Shown: in pieces, positions 9,443 through 17,241 of the stretch
Layout: each line of letters opens with the position of its first letter
How positions within the stretch are numbered: position 1 is the first letter of the stretch
Origin: Pseudomonas alkylphenolica
GTDB lineage: Bacteria > Pseudomonadota > Gammaproteobacteria > Pseudomonadales > Pseudomonadaceae
NCBI RefSeq assembly: GCF_016009175.1
Contig: NZ_JADUCM010000006.1
Location: 124,001-188,000, forward strand
Length of the DNA: 64,000 nucleotides
Direction of reading: 5' to 3'
Notes under the pieces: model-generated
What the model was told of the DNA's origin: nothing
Database searches by the model: none
Seen by the model: the letters and a program-made list of their open reading frames with translations, nothing else
Made by a program: the position numbers and the translations under genes

Positions 9443-10744
9443 ATGGGCACGCACGTCATCAAGATGCCGGATATCGGTGAAGGCATCGCACAAGTTGAAC
9501 TGGTGGAATGGTTCGTCAAAGTCGGCGATACCGTCACCGAAGACCAGGTCGTGGCCGATGTCATGACCGACAAGGCCACAGTGGAAATTCCTTCCCCCGT
9601 CAGCGGCAAGGTATTGGCCCTGGGTGGCCAGCCTGGCGAAGTCATGGCGGTGGGCAGCGAACTGATTCGCATCGAAGTCGAAGGTGCCGGCAACGTGCAC
9701 GCCAGTGCCAGCACAGCTGCCACTGTGGGAGCGGGCTTGCCCCGCGAAGAGCCCCGCGCAGTCGATACGCCTGCACCGGCAACCAAGCCAGCTGCACCAC
9801 CTGTAGCCGCCCCCACTGCACCCGCACCTTCCGCGCACCAGGCCGCTCCAATCGTCCCGCGCGAAGCCAACGAGCGCCCACTGGCCTCCCCGGCCGTGCG
9901 CAAACGTGCCCTGGATGCCGGTATCGAATTGCGTTATGTACACGGAAGCGGGCCGGCCGGACGCATCCTGCATGAAGACCTGGATGCGTTTCTCACCCAG
10001 CCGACCCTTAGCACCCAGAGCGCGCCGGGCGGCTACGGCAAACGCACCGACAGCGAGCAGATCCCGGTCATCGGCCTGCGCCGCAAGATCGCCCAGCGCA
10101 TGCAGGATGCCAAACGCCGTGTCGCGCACTTCAGCTACGTCGAAGAGATCGACGTCACCGCCCTGGAAGAGCTGCGCCTGCACCTGAACAAGAAGTGGGG
10201 CGACAGCCGCGGCAAGCTCACCCTGCTGCCATTCCTGGTGCGCGCCATGGTCGTGGCCTTGCGCGAGTTTCCCCAGATCAACGCGACCTACGACGATGAA
10301 GCCCAGGTGATTACCCGCCACGGCGCGGTGCATGTCGGCATCGCCACCCAGGGTGACAATGGCTTGATGGTTCCGGTGCTGCGCCATGCCGAAGCCGGCA
10401 GCCTGTGGAGCAACGCCGGCGAAATCGTGCGCCTGGCCAATGCCGCGCGCGGCAACAAGGCCAGCCGTGAGGAGTTGTCCGGATCGACCATCACCCTGAC
10501 CAGCCTCGGTGCCTTGGGCGGAATCGTCTCGACACCGGTGGTGAATACTCCGGAAGTCGCCATCGTCGGCGTCAACCGCATGGTCGAACGGCCGATGGTG
10601 ATCAACGGCCAGATCGTCATCCGCAAGATGATGAACCTGTCCAGCTCGTTCGATCACCGCGTGGTCGACGGTATGGACGCAGCCCTCTTCATCCAGGCCA
10701 TCCGCGGCCTGCTCGAACAACCTGCCAGCCTGTTTGTGGAGTGA
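9443..10744 (+). CDS. bkdB: Branched-chain 2-oxo acid dehydrogenase E2 (dihydrolipoyl acyltransferase)
   Basis: A 433-residue E2 with three domains. The N-terminal lipoyl domain (residues 1-80) has the lipoylated Lys44 in MTDKATVEI. The peripheral-subunit-binding domain (about 138-172) includes [13 protein letters not shown] and [12 protein letters not shown]. The C-terminal catalytic domain (about 205-433) has the active-site signature [12 protein letters not shown]. The Ala/Pro-rich linker between the first two domains contains a stretch (about residues 93-104, [10 protein letters not shown]) encoded by a REP-like sequence, which is unusual. It is joined by ATG at the bkdAB stop and followed 2 bp later by lpdV. 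Confidence 0.95.
   Translation: MGTHVIKMPDIGEGIAQVELVEWFVKVGDTVTEDQVVADVMTDKATVEIPSPVSGKVLALGGQPGEVMAVGSELIRIEVEGAGNVHASASTAATVGAGLPREEPRAVDTPAPATKPAAPPVAAPTAPAPSAHQAAPIVPREANERPLASPAVRKRALDAGIELRYVHGSGPAGRILHEDLDAFLTQPTLSTQSAPGGYGKRTDSEQIPVIGLRRKIAQRMQDAKRRVAHFSYVEEIDVTALEELRLHLNKKWGDSRGKLTLLPFLVRAMVVALREFPQINATYDDEAQVITRHGAVHVGIATQGDNGLMVPVLRHAEAGSLWSNAGEIVRLANAARGNKASREELSGSTITLTSLGALGGIVSTPVVNTPEVAIVGVNRMVERPMVINGQIVIRKMMNLSSSFDHRVVDGMDAALFIQAIRGLLEQPASLFVE
9722..9751 (+). repeat. REP-like sequence inside the bkdB reading frame
   Basis: TGTGGGAGCGGGCTTGCC, followed by CCGCGAAGAG, is the core of the common intergenic Pseudomonas REP with one additional C. Here it is translated in frame as VGAGLPREE within the flexible linker between the lipoyl and subunit-binding domains of BkdB. 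REP elements are normally extragenic. Confidence 0.65.
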
Positions 10745-10746
10745 CC

Positions 10747-12132
10747 ATGCAACAGACGCTTAACACCACCCTGCTCATCATTGGTGGCGGCCCTGGCGGC
10801 TACGTCGCGGCGATTCGTGCCGGGCAACTGGGCATCCCGACCATTCTTGTCGAGGGCCAGGCGCTCGGCGGCACCTGCCTGAACATCGGCTGCATTCCGT
10901 CCAAGGCACTGATCCATGTTGCCGAGCAGTTCCACCAGACCCAACAGCACAGCCAGCAGTCAAGCCTGGGCATCAGGGTTTCGCCTCCCAGCCTCGACAT
11001 CGGCCAGAGTGTGGCGTGGAAAGACGGCATCGTTGACCGGCTGACCAGCGGCGTCGCTGCCCTGCTGAAAAAGCACGGGGTCAAGGTAATCCATGGCTGG
11101 GCGAAGATCCTCGACGGCAAGAGCGTCGATGTCGATGGCCAGCGCATCCAGTGCGAACACCTGTTGCTGGCCACCGGTTCCAGCAGCGTCGCGTTGCCGA
11201 TGCTGCCACTGGGCGGCGCGGTCATCTCGTCCACCGAAGCCCTGGCGCCCAAAGCTTTGCCCAAGCACCTGACGGTGGTTGGTGGTGGCTACATCGGCCT
11301 GGAGCTGGGCATCGCCTACCGCAAGCTGGGCGTCGCGGTCAGCGTGGTCGAGGCCCGTGAGCGGATCCTGCCCACCTACGACAGCGAGCTGACTGCACCG
11401 GTGGCCGAGTCGATCAAGAAGCTCGGCATAACGCTTTACCTTCAGCACAGCGTCGAAGGCTTCGATGCCGACACGCAGTGTCTGCAAGTGCGTGACCCGG
11501 CGGGCGCGTTGCTGCAGCTTGAGACCGACCAGGTGCTGGTCGCGGTGGGCCGCAAGCCTCGCACCCAGGGTTTCAACCTGGAAAGCCTGGCACTGAAGAT
11601 GAACGGTGCGGCCATCGCCATTGATGACCGCTGCCAGACCAGCATGCGCAACGTCTGGGCCATCGGCGACCTCAGTGGCGAACCGATGCTCGCTCACCGG
11701 GCCATGGCTCAGGGCGAAATGGTTGCGGAGCTCATCGCCGGCAAATCCCGTCGTTTCGAACCCACCGCGATTGCCGCGGTGTGCTTCACCGACCCGGAGC
11801 TGGTGGTGGTGGGCAAAACACCGGAAAACGTCGAGCAGGAAGGCCTGGACTGCATCGTGTCGCAGTTCCCCTTTGCCGCCAATGGTCGCGCCATGACCCT
11901 GGAATCGAAAAGCGGCTTTGTCCGCGTGGTGGCGCGTCGCGACAACCACCTGATCCTCGGTTGGCAGGCCGTGGGCGTCAGCGTCTCGGAGCTGTCGACC
12001 GCGTTCGCCCAGTCGCTGGAAATGGGCGCACGCCTGGAAGATGTGGCAGGCACCATCCATGCGCATCCAACCCTGGGCGAAGCGGTCCAGGAAGCGGCAC
12101 TGCGCGCACTGGGTCACGCCCTGCACCTGTAG
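10747..12132 (+). CDS. lpdV: Dihydrolipoamide dehydrogenase (LPD-Val, E3)
   Basis: A 461-residue flavoprotein disulfide reductase. It has the FAD-binding [10 protein letters not shown] motif at residues 13-22, the redox-active CLNIGC pair (Cys44/Cys49), the NAD-binding [12 protein letters not shown], and the C-terminal [14 protein letters not shown] segment with the catalytic His. It reoxidises the lipoyl groups of BkdB. The ATG at 10747 is 2 bp after the bkdB stop; a GTG at 10741 overlaps bkdB and is less likely. A terminator follows, closing the operon. Confidence 0.95.
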   Translation: MQQTLNTTLLIIGGGPGGYVAAIRAGQLGIPTILVEGQALGGTCLNIGCIPSKALIHVAEQFHQTQQHSQQSSLGIRVSPPSLDIGQSVAWKDGIVDRLTSGVAALLKKHGVKVIHGWAKILDGKSVDVDGQRIQCEHLLLATGSSSVALPMLPLGGAVISSTEALAPKALPKHLTVVGGGYIGLELGIAYRKLGVAVSVVEARERILPTYDSELTAPVAESIKKLGITLYLQHSVEGFDADTQCLQVRDPAGALLQLETDQVLVAVGRKPRTQGFNLESLALKMNGAAIAIDDRCQTSMRNVWAIGDLSGEPMLAHRAMAQGEMVAELIAGKSRRFEPTAIAAVCFTDPELVVVGKTPENVEQEGLDCIVSQFPFAANGRAMTLESKSGFVRVVARRDNHLILGWQAVGVSVSELSTAFAQSLEMGARLEDVAGTIHAHPTLGEAVQEAALRALGHALHL

Positions 12133-12159
12133 AACACTGAAGCGGCTGCGGCCGATTTT

Positions 12160-12190
12160 GACCCGCTGCACGGCGCAGCGGGTCCTTTTT
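12160..12190 (+). terminator. Terminator of the bkd operon
   Basis: ACCCGCTGC and GCAGCGGGT form a nine-base stem with a short loop, followed by CCTTTTT. It lies 28 bp after lpdV, and its 3' edge touches the stop codon of the convergent GGDEF gene. Confidence 0.8.
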
Positions 12191-13202
12191 ACTCGCTGAT
12201 GAACTGCTTGCCGGCCGCCTTGGCCCGGTACAAGGCTTGATCTGCACGTGCCAACAACCCCGCCTGTGCTTCCCCCTCCGCTAACTGCACAATGCCGATG
12301 CTCAAGGTCAGACGCGTCTCGCCCACCGGCAGCGCTTGCTGCATGGCCCCACTGATACGCTCAGCCAGCGCTCGCGCCTTCGTCAGCGGCGCCTGCGGCA
12401 TCACCACGACAAATTCGTCGCCGCCCCACCGTGCCAACAACTCGCCTGCGCCCAGGCAGCCCTTGATACGCTCAACCACGTCGATCAGTGCCGCATCCCC
12501 ACAGGCATGACCGTAACGGTCATTGACCGGTTTGAAGTCGTCGATGTCCATGACCACAAGCGACAGCGGATGGCGAAAGCGCCGGGCCCGCTCGCACTCC
12601 TGCAGCAGGACTTTTTCCAGACGGTACCGGTTGGCGATCAGGGTCAGCGCATCGCGCTCGGCCAGGTCACGGTTCTCGTCGAGCTGGCGCTGCAACTGCT
12701 CGTTGACCCACGACAGCTCACGGGTGCGCTCGGCAACCAATGCTTCCAGCGACAGGTTCTGCTGTTTCAACTGTTCGAGCAAACGCTTGCTGGCGTCGAT
12801 GTTGCGGTGGGCACCGAGCATGCGTGCCACCGAACCATCCGGGTTACGCGCGATGATATGGCCGCTGTCTTCTATCCACAGATAACTGCCGTCCTGACAC
12901 TTGCAGCGGTACTGCACCCGATACTGCTCTGCACACTGCGTGATATAGGCCTCGAAGTGCTCCATCACCCGCGGGTAGTCATCAGGGTGGATGACGCTTT
13001 CCCAGGTGAACACCGAGTTATCCAGCGAATGATGGGCATAACCGAGCATCGCGTACCAACCCGGGTTGCGGTAGACATAACCGGTGTTGGCATTCCAGTC
13101 CCAGATACCGTCGCTGATGAGATCGAGCAGGGTTTGCAATTGAGCGTGCTCAAACGTTACGTACGGAACCTTCGGTACTGCCGATTCAGGTGCTTGACTC
13201 AT
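12189..13202 (-). CDS. PAS-PAC-GGDEF diguanylate cyclase
   Basis: A 337-residue soluble protein with one PAS domain and PAC motif (about residues 20-145, including GSYLWIEDSGHIIARNPDGS), a coiled-coil linker (LEQLKQQNLSLEALVAERTR) and a GGDEF domain with an intact active site (RWGGDEFVVV, GGDEF at 260-264). The RxxD inhibitory site normally five residues before GGDEF is absent (GELL is found), so product inhibition through that site is not expected. There is no membrane segment, so it senses a cytoplasmic cue. The longer frame to 13445 overlaps the neighbouring gene; the ATG at 13202 follows a GGGAGAAAG sequence. Confidence 0.88.
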   Translation of the reverse strand: MSQAPESAVPKVPYVTFEHAQLQTLLDLISDGIWDWNANTGYVYRNPGWYAMLGYAHHSLDNSVFTWESVIHPDDYPRVMEHFEAYITQCAEQYRVQYRCKCQDGSYLWIEDSGHIIARNPDGSVARMLGAHRNIDASKRLLEQLKQQNLSLEALVAERTRELSWVNEQLQRQLDENRDLAERDALTLIANRYRLEKVLLQECERARRFRHPLSLVVMDIDDFKPVNDRYGHACGDAALIDVVERIKGCLGAGELLARWGGDEFVVVMPQAPLTKARALAERISGAMQQALPVGETRLTLSIGIVQLAEGEAQAGLLARADQALYRAKAAGKQFISE

Positions 13203-13356
13203 GGACTTTCTCCCTTGTCCTCGACGACGGCATCCCAGCCTTGCCTTGACGCTGCCTTGCGCTTTGAATTGGCGCTGACAGGGCCGCCACGACCCGCCCC
13301 CTTCATAGCGTAGAACCTTAAGCGCTGTTGGCCAGCCGGCTTGAGACTCGGTTCGA

Positions 13357-15063
13357 TCAGGCATGCACCCAGAATGCACTTTCGGCAAACTGCTCGCCCT
13401 TCCACCAGTTTGCCCTGCCAGTGCCATAGCGAAAATTGCTGGCACCCGCCTGGCTCTGCAAGGGCGAAGTCACTTCACCTGCAGCGCTGCGGGTGGCGCT
13501 GAACTCAGGGGTTTCGGGAACGACCACGACAATATGCCCTGACTTCCCCTCTTCCTTGCGCCTGGCCACAATCAAACCTATGCCGCCCTGGTCGGCAACT
13601 TGCTGGAGCTTGCTCAGCGTCCCGGTCTGGCGCCAGCCAAAGTCGGGACCAAAATCCCGTAACCAGCGAAACAGATCGTTAGCGCGCATCTCGAAGATCG
13701 TGTCGCCGATCAGGGGCTCTACCGGGTTGCCCTTGGCAAGCGCAATGGCAGCCCTGGATGTCCACCAGACGCGCGGCAGGTATACCCCTGCCAAATGACA
13801 ATAATCGTGACAGTAGATATTGCAGAACGTCAGGCCATTATGCGGCTGATAGCGTGTGTGGGAAGGATTGTCCACAGCCAGCCACTTGATGATGGCGGCA
13901 AGCTCTGCCCGCAACGCGTCCGGCGTCGTGCCATGTCGTGTCGGCTGGCCAGACTCGTTCAAGGAATGAGCACCCGCCGCGTCCGTTCGTTTGGTCACCC
14001 GCCCGGGCTTTCTCGGCATTGATACCGCCACCACGCCAGTGACCGGCGGTGAGTCGGCAGGCGCCATGACAGGGATATCCTGAACTTCCGATGCTGCAAC
14101 CAGAAACTTCTGCGAGACAAAGCCGTGCAACAGTGCGCCCGCCAGCGACGTTTCTATTTCACGAAAGCCGTTCTGGGCTTTGCTGGCAACCGCTCGCACA
14201 GGATGCCCGTCCGGTAAATGACCAATGACGTTGGCTTGTGCCGGGTTACTGATGCTGGGTGCGCTGCGCACCCGCAGCATGCCCTCGCGCGTGTCGACCC
14301 TGAAGAAGTCACCTTGCGCGCTAACCGGGCTGGCTGCCGGCATCAACGCCAGGCCGGCTGCCGGCGCCACGAGTTCTGGTGTAGCGCCTGGCAGGGCGAC
14401 AGTTTGTGCCAGGCGGATGAAATCAAAGATCTTCTCACCATAGAAGTGCTTGCCATCAAAATGGCCTTGCTGGAGTCCTTTCTTAGGATTGAAGCCCCCC
14501 GTGTTATAGGCAATGGCGACAGCGGCCAGTTCTTGGGTCGTCAGCTCAGAGCGTCCCTGGAAGCCAAGCTTCTTCAAACCCCGCGAGAGCTCGCCAATGC
14601 ACATGCTCAGGGTTTCATCAAAATGCTCGTAGCGCCGGTCAAGGAAGTAATCGGGGTCGGTTTTGAAAAACTGCAGATCGCGCTGAAACATGCCAAAGCC
14701 ATGACAGAACTTGTTCGGTCTCTTGGCCACTGCGGCAAACTCGGGGATATGCACGGCCATATCGATCAGCGCCTGGTGGGCCAAAGCGAACATTTCGTCG
14801 CCACGGGGCGCCGCCAGCAAGTCCGACTTGTTCCCGGGAAATGCCGATCGCCCTTTATCAGCGTCCAGCGTGTCTCCCACGCACAAGGCAAGAATCTGTT
14901 TGATCGTCATTGATTTGTTACGCAGAACCGACCAGACATGCCCGGTTTCCTGGCAGGCAATCGCTGCAATGAAATCGACGGTGAACGGCACGCCTGCAAG
15001 GCGGGGGGTGATCAGGGCTTGAAACTGCGTCTTGAACCACAACACATCAGCACTGTTGGGCAT
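13357..15063 (-). CDS. Large putative peptidoglycan hydrolase: transglycosylase-like, SH3 and cysteine-peptidase domains
   Basis: A 568-residue protein with no recognisable signal peptide or membrane helix. Residues about 25-215 have lytic-transglycosylase-like features: AIACQETGH (candidate catalytic Glu39), HGFGMFQ and AAVAIAYNTGG. Residues about 255-325 resemble a bacterial SH3 domain (GMLRVRSAPSISNP, HGFVSQKFL). The C-terminal 160 residues look like an NlpC/P60 or CHAP-type cysteine peptidase (FCNIYCHDYC with candidate Cys414, YLPRVWW, then GHIVVVVPE with candidate His510). Two cell-wall cleaving domains in one signal-less protein fit a secreted antibacterial effector or an endolysin-like enzyme. 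GGAG precedes the ATG. No immunity gene is evident; the 3' neighbour is a diguanylate cyclase. The function is inferred. Confidence 0.65.
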   Translation of the reverse strand: MPNSADVLWFKTQFQALITPRLAGVPFTVDFIAAIACQETGHVWSVLRNKSMTIKQILALCVGDTLDADKGRSAFPGNKSDLLAAPRGDEMFALAHQALIDMAVHIPEFAAVAKRPNKFCHGFGMFQRDLQFFKTDPDYFLDRRYEHFDETLSMCIGELSRGLKKLGFQGRSELTTQELAAVAIAYNTGGFNPKKGLQQGHFDGKHFYGEKIFDFIRLAQTVALPGATPELVAPAAGLALMPAASPVSAQGDFFRVDTREGMLRVRSAPSISNPAQANVIGHLPDGHPVRAVASKAQNGFREIETSLAGALLHGFVSQKFLVAASEVQDIPVMAPADSPPVTGVVAVSMPRKPGRVTKRTDAAGAHSLNESGQPTRHGTTPDALRAELAAIIKWLAVDNPSHTRYQPHNGLTFCNIYCHDYCHLAGVYLPRVWWTSRAAIALAKGNPVEPLIGDTIFEMRANDLFRWLRDFGPDFGWRQTGTLSKLQQVADQGGIGLIVARRKEEGKSGHIVVVVPETPEFSATRSAAGEVTSPLQSQAGASNFRYGTGRANWWKGEQFAESAFWVHA

Positions 15064-15301
15064 GGTGGGTCTCCCGAGAACAAGTGAACTCGCACACGGA
15101 TACCACCCGGACTGCGACTCGGGAAAACTGGTTACTTTTCAGGTCCTTCATTAATCAAGTAAAGCTACGAACGGGGGAGCGTCAAGCGTTCGTCCAGGCC
15201 AGCGGCCAAGTAACCCTGACGAGATGGTCGTGAAGACAAGAAACAAGCAAAAGCGATTGCGAGCACGTCAGTGCCCATTTGCCCACTTGAGTAGATTGAT
15301 A

Positions 15302-15378
15302 TGGTGTCCCAGGGCAGGTTCGAACTGCCAACCTTCCCCTTAGGAGGGGGATGCTCTATCCAATTGAGCTACTGAGAC
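15302..15378 (-). tRNA. tRNA-Arg (anticodon CCU)
   Basis: The reverse strand folds into a complete 77-nt cloverleaf. The acceptor arms GTCTCAG and CTGGGAC pair, the D-arm is GCTC..GAGC, the anticodon stem TCCCC/GGGGA encloses the loop CTCCTAA (anticodon CCU), the T-arm contains GTTCGAA, and CCA is encoded. It decodes the rare AGG codon. Its 3' end faces the hydrolase gene at 13357-15063. Confidence 0.95.
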
Positions 15379-15380
15379 AC

Positions 15381-15682
15381 AGGTGTCGGCAACGGGCGCT
15401 GCACGACGGAGGACGGCGTGCATGTTAACCAGCACGTCGGCATTTGTCATGTCATCCGTGGGGCTTTTTGACTGTGGCTTTTTCCCACCCGCTGAAGGCC
15501 ATCGTGCATTTTGCAACAAGGCAGTGAGCCATCATTGCAGAGTGCACGGCCCCGTCACCTCAATCTGAATATAACCATTTGATTAAAATAGAGAAAAGCA
15601 GGCAGCTCGACTGGCATGCAGCATGCACTCCACTCTCTAAAAAACGCCCGGCTACCGCCTTTACACTTGTGGAGTACGCCAG
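15381..15682. other. Gene-free stretch between tRNA-Arg and a small ORF
   Basis: About 300 bp without a convincing reading frame. I see only scattered T-runs near 15465-15485 and a short ATGC-rich palindromic patch near 15614-15627. The upstream control region for the small gene at 15683 probably lies here. Confidence 0.4.
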
Positions 15683-15901
15683 ATGAACCGCACGCTGCTC
15701 TTGCTCAATGCCCTGGCACTGACCGCTTTGCTGGGCCTTATCTTTCAGCCGCAAAGCATGACGCCAACGCCACAGGTTCACAGGATCAGCGCAACCCCTG
15801 CACAACTGACAGTACTCGACGACGCCAGCAGTAAAGCGACCGCCACCACGTTGCCAGCCCAGCGCTTGCCTGCTGCTTCTCAAGGAAGGCTGGTGTTCTG
15901 A
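15683..15901 (+). CDS. Small exported or membrane-anchored hypothetical protein
   Basis: A 72-residue protein starting MNRTLLLLNALALTALLGLI, a single hydrophobic segment that could be a signal peptide or anchor, followed by a polar Ala/Thr/Pro-rich tail ending QGRLVF. TGGAG lies 9 bases before the ATG. It is convergent with phnN, with 8 bp between stop codons. I do not recognise the family. Good initiation signals and a coherent export signal support it being real, but its size leaves doubt. Confidence 0.5.
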   Translation: MNRTLLLLNALALTALLGLIFQPQSMTPTPQVHRISATPAQLTVLDDASSKATATTLPAQRLPAASQGRLVF

Positions 15902-15909
15902 GAGGAATG

Positions 15910-16506
15910 TTACGGGCTGACAACCACGCCCTGATCACGCAGCAGGTCGAGCAGCCGCGCCACGGCATCGTCGAGCCGGCCGGAATTATCCAGTACGTGT
16001 ACGCCATCATCCATTACTGACAGCTGTTGACTACGTGCCAGACGCTGCTCGATGTCCTCCAGGCTCTCGCGGCCACGCGCGAGCAAGCGCTGACGCAGCA
16101 CCTGCGGCTCGACAGCCAATAGCACTGGCAGCAGGTCTGGGTAACGCTGGCGCGCTTCAGGCAAATGCGCACGGGAGCCGTTGACCAGCACCGCCCTGCC
16201 CTGCTTCAACCAACCGTCGATCTGCTCCGGTATGCCATACGCCAGACCGTTGGCCCGCCAGTGCAAGGCAAAGGCGCCCTCGGCACACAGCTGCTCGAAG
16301 CGCTCGCCTGAAACACCCACGGCATCTTCGCCCTTGGCTTCGGCCGAACGGGTGATAACACGTCGAGCCACCATGACGTTGTGCTGCTCGAGCGTGGCAC
16401 GGGCAGCCTCTATCAATGAATCCTTGCCGGAACCGGAAGGCCCCATCAAATAGATCAATCGCCCAGAGGCGCTAGAATCGGGCGCGACGCTTGCGTCATG
16501 CTGCAT
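15910..16506 (-). CDS. phnN: Ribose 1,5-bisphosphate phosphokinase PhnN
   Basis: A 198-residue P-loop kinase of the guanylate-kinase-like fold, with Walker A GPSGSGKDS near residue 23 and HWRANGLAYGIP as in PhnN. PhnN makes PRPP from ribose 1,5-bisphosphate in the C-P lyase phosphonate pathway. No other phn gene is in the window, so here it stands alone. An in-frame GTG at 16512 adds two residues; neither start has a strong ribosome binding site and the ATG at 16506 is chosen by codon. Confidence 0.88.
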   Translation of the reverse strand: MQHDASVAPDSSASGRLIYLMGPSGSGKDSLIEAARATLEQHNVMVARRVITRSAEAKGEDAVGVSGERFEQLCAEGAFALHWRANGLAYGIPEQIDGWLKQGRAVLVNGSRAHLPEARQRYPDLLPVLLAVEPQVLRQRLLARGRESLEDIEQRLARSQQLSVMDDGVHVLDNSGRLDDAVARLLDLLRDQGVVVSP

Positions 16507-16702
16507 AGCCACTATGCTCAGTTGAAGGAAAGCCTGCGCATTCTAGACACTTTCCCCGCTGTTTTCGCCTGTTACCCATTGCGGATGGCGGAGGTTCTGT
16601 TCACGTGCCAAACGAAGAAATGAAAACTTTTCAAACCAGTGCTCATTTCTGATAATTGGTACTGGCAAATCGCCTTTACCCGGTTCAATATTTGTCACAG
16701 AA

Positions 16703-16777
16703 TTGACGCCAAGGAACCGGCGACAATGAGGCATGATTCACGCCTCATTCACAATTCAGGTTGAACATTTTGTCGCC
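16703..16777. promoter_or_regulatory. Nested inverted repeats upstream of amrZ, candidate operators
   Basis: Within the 342-bp region before amrZ, AATGAGGC (16725-16732) and GCCTCATT (16742-16749) are perfect inverted copies 9 bp apart. GGCGACAA (16719-16726) is perfectly repeated in inverse as TTGTCGCC at 16770-16777, and nearly so as TTGACGCC at 16703-16710. Such density suggests operator sites or a folded leader. AmrZ is known to repress its own gene, so it is one candidate ligand. The rest of the region holds no gene I can support. Confidence 0.45.
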
Positions 16778-16848
16778 GTGATGGTCGTAGTTTCATCCTG
16801 CGGCCAATTTCGAGAACCGCTTCCCCTGAACTAAAACCGGTCAATTAT

Positions 16849-17175
16849 ATGCGCCCAATGAAACAGGCTGTTTACTCAAGCCGCACCGCTGACAAGTTCG
16901 TCGTCCGCCTGCCAGACGGAATGCGTGAGCGCATTGCCGAAGTAGCGCGCCACCATCACCGCAGCATGAACTCGGAAATCATCGCCCGCCTGGAGCAGAG
17001 CCTGATTCAGGAAGGTGCACTGGGTGACGAACTCAGCATGCGCCTTGACAGCCCGGAGCTGTCGCTGCACGAACGTGAATTGCTGCAACGCTTCCGTCAA
17101 CTGTCCCACCGCCAGCAAAACGCCCTGGTGGCGCTGATCGCCCACGACGTTGAAATGGCCGCCGACGCGTCCTGA
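16849..17175 (+). CDS. amrZ: Ribbon-helix-helix regulator AmrZ (alginate and motility)
   Basis: A 108-residue Arc-family regulator. The N-terminal ribbon and helices are almost textbook AmrZ ([20 protein letters not shown], then [17 protein letters not shown]), followed by the oligomerisation region [18 protein letters not shown]. AmrZ controls alginate, flagella, twitching, iron uptake and c-di-GMP genes across Pseudomonas and represses itself. It is monocistronic, with its own terminator at 17193-17220. Confidence 0.95.
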   Translation: MRPMKQAVYSSRTADKFVVRLPDGMRERIAEVARHHHRSMNSEIIARLEQSLIQEGALGDELSMRLDSPELSLHERELLQRFRQLSHRQQNALVALIAHDVEMAADAS

Positions 17176-17192
17176 AGTCCGACCTGCAATTG

Positions 17193-17220
17193 AAAAAGCC
17201 AGCGAAAGCTGGCTTTTTTG
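17193..17220 (+). terminator. Terminator of amrZ
   Basis: AAAAAGCCAGC, loop GAAA and GCTGGCTTTTTT form a symmetric stem with T-runs on both strands. It probably also serves the convergent mgtE transcript. Confidence 0.9.
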
Positions 17221-17241
17221 TGTCTGCGGTATTGTCCAGAC

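Noticed and set aside
15064-15301. Possible att site duplication of the tRNA-Arg(CCU) 3' end near the hydrolase gene
   Set aside because: I looked for a second copy of the T-arm/acceptor sequence within the window and found none, and there is no integrase gene.
16543-16734. A 63-codon - strand ORF between phnN and amrZ
   Set aside because: No convincing ribosome binding site or family. It overlaps the inverted-repeat region that looks regulatory.
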